6,748 bases of DNA from JADGGV01 sp035715725 (GCA_035715725.1 DASTKT010000136.1:1-6748), one strand, 5' to 3'; counted from the stretch's first letter, positions 1 to 6,540 are shown. Made by a program: numbers and translations. The notes: generated by a model from the letters alone, not told the origin.

Positions 1-411
1 CCCCGAGCGCTTGACGCGCTCGAGGTCGGCGGCGCTGTCGACGCGCATCACGTGCTCGTCGTGCGCGGCGATGAAGCCGTCCCAGAGGGCCACGAACTGG
101 TGCGCCCCCTCGAAGGAGCCCGTGCCCACCGCGATGTGGAAGACGTTGATCCCCGACTCCTTGAACACCTTCTGCTGCTCCGGACCCCAGGAATCGGGGT
201 CCGTCAGCTGTTTCGTGGACAGGGAGTCCGAGATGTAGAACGGGCTGAGCATGTCGATGACCGTCGATTCGGTCACGAGCTTGACCGCCCGCTTCGAGTA
301 CTCCGTCGCCACGCCCGCGAACAGCCGGTAGCGGTCGAGGTTGATCATCGGCGCGGCGACGACGGCGCCCGCCGCGCCCAGGCCCAGCTTCAACGCTTCA
401 CGGCGGTTCAT
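1..411 (-). CDS. Tat-signal M19 family (membrane/renal dipeptidase-like) protein, N-terminal part only
   Basis: This is the first 137 residues of a protein cut by the left edge of the window; no stop is seen. It opens with a twin-arginine signal: NRREALK at residues 2-8, then a Gly/Ala-rich hydrophobic stretch to about residue 21, so export by Tat is likely. The mature part contains RAVKLVTESTVIDML (41-55), GINVFHIAVGTG (87-98), a WDGFIAAHDEHVMRV segment (110-124) and SAADLERVK (126-134). This order is that of the start of M19 zinc dipeptidases, which hydrolyse dipeptides, often with a D-residue in second place. The canonical His-x-Asp metal pair after VID is absent here (Leu55 and Pro57 occupy those places), so a changed metal site or another substrate is possible. 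The ATG shares one base with the upstream susD-like stop (TGATG), which points to translational coupling. A G-run about 8 bases upstream could serve as a weak ribosome binding site. The family is called with fair confidence, the exact substrate is unknown. Confidence 0.8.
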   Translation of the reverse strand, partial: MNRREALKLGLGAAGAVVAAPMINLDRYRLFAGVATEYSKRAVKLVTESTVIDMLSPFYISDSLSTKQLTDPDSWGPEQQKVFKESGINVFHIAVGTGSFEGAHQFVALWDGFIAAHDEHVMRVDSAADLERVKRSG

Positions 412-1715
412 CAGCTCTGCCCCCCGATGTTCGGGTTGTTGTTCCGCTCGACATCCGGGAGCGGCAAGCAGACCTGCGTCCCATAGAGGCCGCCCTTCGG
501 GTACGGCGTGCCGGCCGCCGGCTGGAGCGCGACGTTGTTACGGATCACGTCGCCGAGGCGCTGTCCCTCCAGGAACAGCTCGCGGCGCCGCTCCTCCAGC
601 ACCTGGGCCTTGACCTCGGCGGCGCTGCCGCCGGCGTAGGGCGCGATCCCGGCCTTCTGGTGCAGCGCGTTGATGATGTCGACCGCCTGCTGCAGCTTGC
701 CCGACGCCACGGCGGCCTCGGCCTGGATCAGCCGCGCCTCGGCCGTGCGCCCGACCGGGATCGGCGTCGTGATGGCCGGATACTTCGTCGTGCGGAAGAC
801 CTCGGTCGAGCGGTCGTGGCCCTTGGCGCCGGCGTCCATGACGGTGACGCGCGGATCCGCCTGGCCGGCCCAGGTGAGGTTGCGGAACGTGGGGTCGACG
901 GAGGCGAAGTTGTCGCGCCAGAGCTGCGTGTAGACGCGGTTCTCCCGCCGCGCCGGGGTCGCATTGAACGTCGCGTTGAAGACGAAGCCGTCGGGGACGA
1001 GCGCGGCCTCCGTGGCGGCCTCGGACAGCTTCCCCTGGTCGAGCAGCGCGCGGGCCTTCCCGAGGTGCGACAGCGTCACGACCGCCGTGTTGCCCGACTT
1101 CGTGCCCTCGGTGATCGCGCGATCGAAGCGCTTCAGCGCCTCGGCGGCGAGCTGCGTGCGGCTCAGCTCCGGGCCAAGGTCGATGGCGGCGGAGCACATG
1201 CCTTCGGCAAGCAGCACCAGGGAATAGCCGGCGTACGCCGAGGCGGTCGCGATCAGGTCCGTCCGCTTCGGCACGTCCTGGTCGGTCCAGCCATCGAGGA
1301 GCCGCACCGCCTGGTCGCCCTGGAAGCGCGCGACCGAGACGGGCGTGTACACGCCGAGGAACTGGGTATTGCCGCAGCCGTACGCCGGGAGGTAGAGCTG
1401 CGCGGCGGGGAAGAGGGTGCGCCGGTCGTATTCCCAGCCGGCCTGCCCCAACTGCGCGTCGAGCAGCTCGTCCGTGATCAGCCCGCCGGCGACGATGTAG
1501 TTCCCCAGCGCGCACTCGAAGTCGCCGACGGCGCCGTCGACGAGGAGCGCCGCGTTCTGCGGGTTCTGGAGATCCCCAGCCAGGACGCGGCTCGGGGCAT
1601 CCTGCTTCAGCGACGTGACGTCGCCGCAGGCGCCGAGCGTCGTCGTCAGCAGCAGGCCGAGGATCGTGAGGCGGTCCCCCGCCCAACGGCGGCGGGGCGA
1701 AGTCGTGCGGATCAT
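411..1715 (-). CDS. SusD/RagB-like outer-membrane nutrient-binding lipoprotein
   Basis: A 434-residue lipoprotein that would cap the SusC-type channel and bind the substrate at the cell surface. Residues 1-29 form a lipoprotein signal peptide: Arg-rich start (RRR at 8-10), hydrophobic core, then lipobox L-G-A-C with lipidated Cys30. The body has the helical repeats of the family. Its C-terminal end carries the typical SusD motifs EERRRELFLEGQRLGDVIR (374-392) and LPLPDVERNNNPNI (417-430), close to the usual L-P-I-P...N-P ending. At 434 residues it is shorter than most Bacteroidetes SusD proteins (about 500 or more). The start at 1715 is preferred because AGAGG lies 7 bases upstream and it gives a clean signal peptide. 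Two in-frame ATGs further upstream (1751 and 1748) abut the susC-like stop and would add 12 or 11 residues. The gene lies 35 bases after the receptor gene, and its stop overlaps the M19 start. The ligand cannot be read from sequence; the M19 neighbour suggests small peptides. Confidence 0.9.
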   Translation of the reverse strand: MIRTTSPRRRWAGDRLTILGLLLTTTLGACGDVTSLKQDAPSRVLAGDLQNPQNAALLVDGAVGDFECALGNYIVAGGLITDELLDAQLGQAGWEYDRRTLFPAAQLYLPAYGCGNTQFLGVYTPVSVARFQGDQAVRLLDGWTDQDVPKRTDLIATASAYAGYSLVLLAEGMCSAAIDLGPELSRTQLAAEALKRFDRAITEGTKSGNTAVVTLSHLGKARALLDQGKLSEAATEAALVPDGFVFNATFNATPARRENRVYTQLWRDNFASVDPTFRNLTWAGQADPRVTVMDAGAKGHDRSTEVFRTTKYPAITTPIPVGRTAEARLIQAEAAVASGKLQQAVDIINALHQKAGIAPYAGGSAAEVKAQVLEERRRELFLEGQRLGDVIRNNVALQPAAGTPYPKGGLYGTQVCLPLPDVERNNNPNIGGQS

Positions 1716-1750
1716 GTTGGTTCCTCTCGCTCGCGGTCCGGTCGGCATCA

Positions 1751-4750
1751 TCAGAAGTTCACGCGCAGCGTGGCGACGAACTCGGCCGGCAGGGGCGTGA
1801 TCGCCTGGTCGAAGGCCGAGAAGTTGGTCCCGCTGATGGCGGCGCGGCGCTCGGGATCGAGCCCCGGGTAGTCGGTCCAGGTGTGCAGGTTGCGCGCGGC
1901 CACGCTGAACGTGGCGCCGTGCGCGCCGAAGCGGCTCGACCAGGCGTCCGGGATGGAGTACGACGCCGAGACCTCGCGCAGCTTCGCGAAGGACGCGTCG
2001 TGCACGTAGGCGTCCACGTAGGTGAGGCCGCCGGCGCGCTGCACCGTCGCCACCTGGCGCGGATCGTAGTTCTCCGGGTGCATGTTGACGTCGCAGAGGC
2101 CGAACGCGGAGCAGCGCACCCAGTTGTCGGTGTCGAACAGCTTGTTGCCGCCGCGGAAGTCGACCAGCGCCGAGAGGCGCAGCCGCCTCGCGATCGTGAA
2201 CGTGTTCGTCACGGAGCCGGTGTAGGTCGGCGTCGGCGTGCCGAAGTAGACGGCCGGCGCCTGCGCGCACGCCACCACGCCGCCGTTGCCGTCGTCGCAC
2301 ATGACGTCGGTGGTCGCGCCCGTCGGCGTGAGCGTCGCGCTGACCACCCGCTTCGTGAAGAAGCCGCCGATCGGGTAGCCTTCCTTGTGGGCCTGGAAGG
2401 GGAGCGTCAGGAAGATCGGCGGCAGCCCGCCCAGGTCGTCGATCTTGTTGTGCGTCGTCCCGATGTTGGCCGTCACGTCCCACGCCAGCCGCTCACCCCG
2501 CAGCACCTGCAGGTTCGCGAGCGCCTCGATGCCGTGGTTGCTGATCTGGCCGATGTTGACGTACTGCGCGTTGGGGAAGCCGGCCGAGGGCGCGGTCTGC
2601 TTCTGCAGGATCGCGTCCTTCGTCTTCTTGTTGAAGTAGGTGACCTCGACGTTGAGCCGATCGAAGAGCTGCGCGTCGAAGCCGGCCTCGATTTCCTCGC
2701 CGCGCTCCGGCTTCAGCGCCGGGTTGCCCGGGAACTGCGGCGTGGCGATCGGGCGGCCCGCGGGACCCGTCGTCGGCTGGTACGTCTGGAGCGCCGCGAA
2801 CGCGACCGGCTGCTGCCCGGACGCGCCGTAGGCCGCGCGCAGCCGGAACTGCTTCAGGAAGTCCAGGCTCCAGAACGGCTCCTCGGACACCGTCCACGAC
2901 GCGCTCACCTTCGGGTACGTCGCCCACTTGAAGTCCTCGCCGAACGCGCTGTTGTTGTCCACCCGCAGCGCGCCGGTGAGGAAGAGGCGGTTGTTCAGGT
3001 CGAACTGCTGCTGCCCGAAGAAGCCGATCGTCGTGTTGTTGACGTAGTCCTGCGAGCCGACGACCTGCGCGGCGCCCGCGGCCGTGATGATGCCGGGGAG
3101 CGGGAAGTCGCGCGCGTCGATCGACGTGTTGTCCGTCCGCCGCCGGTAGTACTGGGCGCCGAAGGAGGTGGCCGAGCCGAGCGCCGAGGTCAGCGAGGCC
3201 CGGGCCGTGGCGCTGTAGTCCCCGCTCAGGTAGGCGACGGTGCGCAGGTCCTGGTAGAGCGCACCCTTCGCCGTCGCGGGGCCGAGAAGCGCGGCCTGCT
3301 CGGGCGTCATGAAGTTCGTGAGCGCCTGGCTGTCCTCCTCCGTCTGGTCCAGGCCGAGGCGCAGCCGGTGGGTCAGCCACGACGTCGGCCGATGGCTGAC
3401 CTGCATGCTACCGGTGAACCGGTTCACCTTCTGCGTCGCCTCGTAGACGTCGCGCAGCACGTCGGGCGGCGCGCCGTTGAAGCCGCGGTACGGCGTGTTC
3501 GCGAGCTGCGGCAACCCGAACATCGTCGCCCAGACCGCGCCGTAGCCGTAGTCCCCGCCGATCCAGTTCGTCCCCTTCGTCATCCCGAGGCTCGTCTCGA
3601 CGTCGAACTTCGACGAGGGGGCGATGGTCAGGTTCGCGCGGCCGCTGAAGCGCCGGTTCCGGTCGTCCGGCGTGATGCCCCGGTTCGCGTCGTACGTCGA
3701 GCCGACGTAGTAGCGCACCGCCTCCGTACCGCCGGACAGCGACAGCGCATAAGTCTGAATCGTGCCGTTCGTCCAGATCGGCGTGCCCCGCTCGTCCTCC
3801 TGCTGCACGCCGTTCCACGAGATGATGTTGCCCTGCGCGTCCTTCGCGTAGTTCGTCGGGATGCGACCCTGCGGGTCCATGAACCACTCCGTCCCCTGCT
3901 TGATCGACACCGAGAACTCCGGCCGCTGACCGAAGCGGCCCTTCTTCGTGATCACCTGGATCACGCCGTTCGCCGCCTCCGTCCCGTACAGCGTCGCCGC
4001 CGCCGGGCCCTTGATCACCTCGATGCTCTCGATGTCTTCCGGGTTCAGGTCGCTCAGCCGCGAGGCCACCGAGCCACCCTGCACCCGCGGACCCGTCGCG
4101 ACGTCGTTGTCCACCCGCACGCCGTCGATGTACAGCAGCGGCTGCGTGTTCAGCGAGATCGACGACACGCCGCGGATGTTGATCAGCCCGCCCCCGCCGA
4201 CCTTCCCCCCGCCCTGCGTGAACGTGACGCCCGGCGCCCGCCCGTTCAGCAGCTCCTGCACCGAGCCCACCGGCTGCGTGGCCACCACGTCCGCCGCCCG
4301 CACCGTCGCCACCGAGTTGCCGATCGCGCGACGCTGCTCGCCGCCCGGCGTCCCCGTCACCACGATCTGGTCCAGGCTCACCGCCGACTGCTCCAGGACG
4401 ATGCGCAGATCCGTCTGACCCACCCGCGCGCTCACCGTCGCGGCGCGGTAGCCGAGCATCACCGCCTGCACGTCCACCCGATCGCCGCTGACCCCCTGGA
4501 TCAGGAAGCGACCGTCGGCGTCCGTCACCACCCCCTGCTGCGTGCCGACGACCACGACCTGCGCCCCGGAGAGCGCACGCAGCGACGCCTGGTCCAGCAC
4601 GCGCCCGCCCACGACCCCACCCTGCGCCGCCGCGGGCGTCACCCGCCCGACGACCAGAAGCAGGGCCATGAGGAGACCCGAACATGGACCCATGCTCCGG
4701 CCGCGCACCACGGCGCGCGGGGGTCTCCGAGATAGTGCGAATGGCCTCAT
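1751..4750 (-). CDS. SusC/RagA-type TonB-dependent outer-membrane receptor
   Basis: A 999-residue outer-membrane transporter that would import a ligand using TonB energy, paired with the SusD-like lipoprotein encoded next. Residues 1-43 form a signal peptide ending in AAAQ. Residues about 46-119 form a carboxypeptidase-regulatory-like beta-sandwich domain (GGRVLDQASLRALSGAQV ... DGRFLIQGV). LDQIVVTGT (127-135) is the likely TonB-box region. The plug spans about 138-270 and includes LLYIDGVRVDN (205-215) and IESIEVIKGPAAATLYG (240-256), both hallmarks of SusC proteins. A 22-strand-type barrel fills the rest and ends in ATLRVNF with a terminal Phe, as expected for BAM recognition. Two close Cys pairs (818/828 and 880/886) fall in likely surface loops. 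The start at 4750 has GGAGGG four bases upstream. A second Met at residue 20 would also leave a signal peptide but lacks an equally good site. It is the first gene of the operon and is transcribed from the promoter at 4944-4972. Confidence 0.95.
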   Translation of the reverse strand: MRPFALSRRPPRAVVRGRSMGPCSGLLMALLLVVGRVTPAAAQGGVVGGRVLDQASLRALSGAQVVVVGTQQGVVTDADGRFLIQGVSGDRVDVQAVMLGYRAATVSARVGQTDLRIVLEQSAVSLDQIVVTGTPGGEQRRAIGNSVATVRAADVVATQPVGSVQELLNGRAPGVTFTQGGGKVGGGGLINIRGVSSISLNTQPLLYIDGVRVDNDVATGPRVQGGSVASRLSDLNPEDIESIEVIKGPAAATLYGTEAANGVIQVITKKGRFGQRPEFSVSIKQGTEWFMDPQGRIPTNYAKDAQGNIISWNGVQQEDERGTPIWTNGTIQTYALSLSGGTEAVRYYVGSTYDANRGITPDDRNRRFSGRANLTIAPSSKFDVETSLGMTKGTNWIGGDYGYGAVWATMFGLPQLANTPYRGFNGAPPDVLRDVYEATQKVNRFTGSMQVSHRPTSWLTHRLRLGLDQTEEDSQALTNFMTPEQAALLGPATAKGALYQDLRTVAYLSGDYSATARASLTSALGSATSFGAQYYRRRTDNTSIDARDFPLPGIITAAGAAQVVGSQDYVNNTTIGFFGQQQFDLNNRLFLTGALRVDNNSAFGEDFKWATYPKVSASWTVSEEPFWSLDFLKQFRLRAAYGASGQQPVAFAALQTYQPTTGPAGRPIATPQFPGNPALKPERGEEIEAGFDAQLFDRLNVEVTYFNKKTKDAILQKQTAPSAGFPNAQYVNIGQISNHGIEALANLQVLRGERLAWDVTANIGTTHNKIDDLGGLPPIFLTLPFQAHKEGYPIGGFFTKRVVSATLTPTGATTDVMCDDGNGGVVACAQAPAVYFGTPTPTYTGSVTNTFTIARRLRLSALVDFRGGNKLFDTDNWVRCSAFGLCDVNMHPENYDPRQVATVQRAGGLTYVDAYVHDASFAKLREVSASYSIPDAWSSRFGAHGATFSVAARNLHTWTDYPGLDPERRAAISGTNFSAFDQAITPLPAEFVATLRVNF

Positions 4751-4943
4751 TCGTCCCTCCGGATGGCTGAGATGGCGAACGTCGAATTGAGTCGGAGATG
4801 CCCGCGGTGGCCCGTGCGTGCGTCGGGATCCGGGTGCGGCCGGTAACCCCTCGCTGACCCGCGCGCCTGGCCGCGAACTCCGGACGGGTCCGCGGTCGGG
4901 TCGGCGCGCGCCGCTAGCAGGGCTGACGAGGAAGTTCGGGCCG
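4751..4943 (-). other. Untranslated leader of the receptor operon
   Basis: If transcription begins about 7 bases after the -10 element, near 4937, the receptor mRNA has a leader of roughly 187 bases. It contains no ATG-started ORF on the minus strand. It is GC-rich and can form short stems, such as GCGGCC (4836-4841) with GGCCGC (4869-4874) and CGGGT (4831-4835) with ACCCG (4857-4861). No stem followed by a T-run on the minus strand was seen, so there is no sign of an attenuator. I do not recognise a known riboswitch here. The only clear functional element is the GGAGGG ribosome binding site at 4755-4760. Together with 4944-5165 this makes up the intergenic stretch of 415 bases. Confidence 0.45.
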
Positions 4944-4972
4944 AGTATACAATTGGCGTATACGGGAGTCAA
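4944..4972 (-). promoter_or_regulatory. Sigma70-type promoter of the susC-susD-M19 operon
   Basis: On the minus strand, a -35 box TTGACT (4967-4972) and a -10 box TATACT (4944-4949) are separated by exactly 17 bases. Each box differs from the consensus (TTGACA, TATAAT) at one position, which is striking in such GC-rich DNA. The predicted transcription start is near 4937. The promoter faces the receptor gene and would drive all three minus-strand genes, as no other promoter-like spot was seen between them. Whether the organism's main sigma factor uses this consensus is assumed, not shown. Confidence 0.7.
4945..4963. promoter_or_regulatory. Paired GTATAC palindromes, candidate operator (GntR-type?)
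   Basis: Two copies of the palindrome GTATAC (4945-4950 and 4958-4963) are separated by AATTGGC, with centres 13 bases apart, and together form an imperfect dyad. The left copy overlaps the -10 box of the minus-strand promoter and the right copy lies in its spacer, so a bound protein would block RNA polymerase. GT-N2-AC cores flanked by A/T, as in GTATACAAT, resemble operators of GntR-family (FadR/FCD-type) regulators, but the family assignment is inference and no regulator gene lies in the window. On the plus strand the same segment offers TACAAT (4948-4953), a possible -10 box for the flavoprotein gene, with only a weak -35 (CTGACG, 4923-4928, 19-base spacer). Confidence 0.45.
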
Positions 4973-5028
4973 GCACGGAGACGAATACGCCAAGCACCCG
5001 GCAGGACGGCAAGGCCGGAGAACGAACG

Positions 5029-5169
5029 ATGCACGACGCTTCCGCCGACGGCGGCGGGGCGGCAGCTTCGTGCGACGAAGGGCGGAGCGCGGAAACCGGT
5101 CACGCGGAGCGGATCGTGGATGGAGCCGGAGGGCGGGCGCGAGGGCGCTGCGCGGAGGGCGCGGCGTGA
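5029..5169 (+). CDS. Possible small ORF (46 aa) coupled to the flavoprotein gene
   Basis: An ATG at 5029 has GGAG (5017-5020) eight bases upstream and opens a frame of 46 codons. It ends in a TGA at 5167-5169 that overlaps the GTG start of the flavoprotein gene by four bases (GTGA). That arrangement is typical of translationally coupled genes. The product begins MHDASADGGG and is rich in Ala, Gly, Arg and acidic residues. It has two cysteines (15 and 41), no signal peptide, no membrane segment and no recognised domain. About 36 of 46 third codon positions are G or C, which is lower than expected for a strongly used gene in this DNA. It could be a leader peptide, a small protein, or a chance frame in GC-rich DNA. 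A perfect six-base-pair stem, CTTCGT-GCG-ACGAAG (5066-5080), lies within it. Confidence 0.35.
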   Translation: MHDASADGGGAAASCDEGRSAETGHAERIVDGAGGRARGRCAEGAA

Positions 5170-6422
5170 GCCGGGTCGTGGTGCTCGGCGGGGGCGTGAT
5201 CGGGCTGGCGAGCGCGTACGAGCTCGCGCAGCGCGGCGAGCGCGCGCTGGTGCTGGACCGGGGTGTCCCCGGTGGCGCGTGCTCCGCCGGCAACCTGGGT
5301 TGGATCGTGCCGTCGCTCTCGGAGCCGCTGCCGGCGCCGGGTCTGGCCTGGACGTCGGTGAAGTGGATGCTGCGCCGGGAGAGCCCGCTGTATGTGGACC
5401 CGCGGTTCGCGCTGCGGGCGGCGCCGTGGCTCTGGCGCTTCTGGCGGCACTGCAACGCGCGGGACTACGAGCGGGGGCTGGAGGCGGTCGGGGGGCTGAA
5501 CGGGCGGACGCTGGAGCGGTTCGACGCGCTCGAGGCGGACGGCGTCGACTTCGAGATGCATCGGGCGGGGCTGCTGTTCCTGTTCCACTCGGTCGCGGCG
5601 CGGGAGCGGTCGTTCGCGGAGTTCGAGGCGCTGGCGGCGCTCGGGCTCGCCTCTCCGAGCCGGCTCGATCCGGACGAGGTGCTGGGGCTGGAGCCGGGGA
5701 TCGCGCCGGGGGTCGCCGGTGGGGTGATGATCGCCGGGGAGCGGCACGTGCGGCCGGAGACGCTGAGCGCGGGGCTGGCGCGGCGGGCGCGGGAGCTGGG
5801 GGCGGAGGTGCGGGGCGGTGTCGAGGTGACGGACGTGATCCGGCGTGGCGGGCGGGTGACCGGCATCGTCACGGCGGACGGCACGCTCGAGGCGGACGCG
5901 CTGGTGCTCGCGGCGGGGAGCTGGTCCGGGCGGATCGCGCGGCGGCTCGGCTTTCCGCTGCCGATCCAGCCCGGGAAGGGGTACAGCGTGACGATCCGCG
6001 ACCCGGCCGCGGCGCCGGCGCGGCCGCTCTACCTGTCCGAGATGCGGGTCGGCCTGAGCCCGTTCGACGGCGCGATCCGCCTGGGCGGGACGATGGAGCT
6101 GTCGGGGTTCGGACCGCGGATCGTCCCGGCCCGGGTCGCAGCGATCCGGCGGGCCGCGGCTCGATACTACCCCGGGGCGGCGGAGGGAGGCGACCAGGTG
6201 GAGTGGATGGGGCTGCGGCCGCTCACGCCGGACGGGCTCCCCGCGATCGGCCGCGCGCCAGGGTGGGAGAACGTCTTCGTCGCGACCGGGCACGCGATGC
6301 TCGGGGTCACGCTGGCGCCGGTGACGGGCCTCGCGGTCGCGGAGCTGGTGACCGGCGGGGAGAGCTCGTTCGACCTGGGGCCGTTCGACCCGGGGCGGTT
6401 CGGGCGGAAGGTCGAGCGCTAG
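5166..6422 (+). CDS. FAD-dependent oxidoreductase, DadA-like D-amino acid dehydrogenase (DAO family)
   Basis: A 418-residue flavoprotein of the D-amino-acid oxidase/DadA superfamily, expected to oxidise an amino or imino acid to the 2-oxo or imine product and pass electrons to the respiratory chain or oxygen. An N-terminal dinucleotide-binding fold is plain: VVVLGGGVIGLASAYELA with Gly8, Gly10 and Gly13, and Asp31 at the end of the second strand to hold the ribose. SAGNLGWIVPS (40-50) and the segment APGLAWTSVKWMLRRESPLY (57-76) match the DadA arrangement. The C-terminal FAD motif is WMGLRPLTPDGLPAIGR (347-363) followed by ATGHAMLGVTLAP (373-385). There is no signal peptide, so it is probably cytoplasmic or peripheral to the inner membrane. 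Length fits the family (about 410-430). The GTG start is chosen because GGAGGG (5154-5159) lies six bases upstream and the Rossmann strand follows at once; upstream residues in this frame are not protein-like. The substrate (D-amino acid, D-hydroxyproline, sarcosine-like) cannot be decided. It diverges from the receptor operon and probably shares its regulator. Confidence 0.9.
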   Translation: MSRVVVLGGGVIGLASAYELAQRGERALVLDRGVPGGACSAGNLGWIVPSLSEPLPAPGLAWTSVKWMLRRESPLYVDPRFALRAAPWLWRFWRHCNARDYERGLEAVGGLNGRTLERFDALEADGVDFEMHRAGLLFLFHSVAARERSFAEFEALAALGLASPSRLDPDEVLGLEPGIAPGVAGGVMIAGERHVRPETLSAGLARRARELGAEVRGGVEVTDVIRRGGRVTGIVTADGTLEADALVLAAGSWSGRIARRLGFPLPIQPGKGYSVTIRDPAAAPARPLYLSEMRVGLSPFDGAIRLGGTMELSGFGPRIVPARVAAIRRAAARYYPGAAEGGDQVEWMGLRPLTPDGLPAIGRAPGWENVFVATGHAMLGVTLAPVTGLAVAELVTGGESSFDLGPFDPGRFGRKVER

Positions 6423-6436
6423 GAACTTCTATTCAC

Positions 6437-6462
6437 CGCAGAGGCGCAGAGGGCGCAGAGAG
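6437..6462. repeat. CGCAGAG tandem units (3 copies, 8-9 bp period)
   Basis: Three consecutive units, CGCAGAGG, CGCAGAGGG and CGCAGAGAG, follow the flavoprotein stop by 14 bases. Read on the other strand in one frame they give a Leu-Cys-Ala-type repeat, a common source of false small ORFs. Similar CGCAGAG-rich intergenic stretches are, from memory, scattered in many environmental bacterial genomes; that recollection is not tested here. Function is unknown. Confidence 0.6.
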
Positions 6463-6489
6463 CGGCAACGGAAAGCCGGGCGACGAAGC

Positions 6490-6514
6490 TTCGTCGGCAA
6501 CCGAACGAATTTTT
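6490..6514 (+). terminator. Candidate intrinsic terminator after the flavoprotein gene
   Basis: About 68 bases after the stop codon, TTCGTCGG (6490-6497) can pair with CCG-A-ACGAA (6501-6509) across the loop CAA, with one bulged A. Five Ts (6510-6514) follow directly. The stem is eight base pairs and the T-run short, so the terminator is of moderate strength. The 5' arm can instead pair with the preceding CGACGAA in the perfect palindrome CGACGAAGCTTCGTCG (6481-6496), a competing fold. Confidence 0.5.
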
Positions 6515-6518
6515 CACA

Positions 6519-6540
6519 GGGAGCTCGGGAGCTTGGGAGG
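6519..6540. repeat. GGGAGCTY tandem repeat framed by CACAGG/CCTGTG
   Basis: Two full units, GGGAGCTC and GGGAGCTT, and a partial third, GGGAGG, lie in tandem. They are framed by the inverted pair CACAGG (6515-6520) and CCTGTG (6545-6550), which could form a six-base-pair stem with the tandem repeat in its 24-base loop. The block begins right after the T-run of the candidate terminator. No function is recognised. Confidence 0.5.

Noticed and set aside
660..1871. Plus-strand frame of 403 codons opposite the SusD-like gene.
   Set aside because: Low-complexity Arg/Gly-rich product mirroring the codon pattern of the real gene; it also runs across the susC-susD junction.
3408..4685. Minus-strand frame overlapping the 5' part of the receptor gene in another frame, with 538-1686 as a similar case in the SusD-like gene.
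   Set aside because: Gly/Ala/Arg-rich translation without motifs, out of frame with genes whose motifs are clear.
1883..4735. Very long open frame (950 codons) on the plus strand, opposite the receptor gene.
   Set aside because: It is the antisense shadow of a GC-rich gene: the product is Arg/Ala/Val-rich with no domain, while the minus strand encodes a textbook SusC protein.
5042..5080. Short stems CCGCC-GAC-GGCGG and CTTCGT-GCG-ACGAAG considered as a riboswitch or attenuator for the flavoprotein gene.
   Set aside because: They are small, local, have no T-run after them, and match no riboswitch class I recognise; they are mentioned only as local stems.
4751..5455. Upstream extension of the receptor frame, and the matching extension of the flavoprotein frame from 4818.
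   Set aside because: Both extensions cross the promoter region and read as Pro/Arg/Ser-rich non-protein; good ribosome binding sites and signal or Rossmann starts fix the starts at 4750 and 5166.
5100..6293. Minus-strand frame of 397 codons opposite the flavoprotein gene.
   Set aside because: Pro/Arg-rich antisense product without domains; the plus strand has complete FAD-binding motifs.
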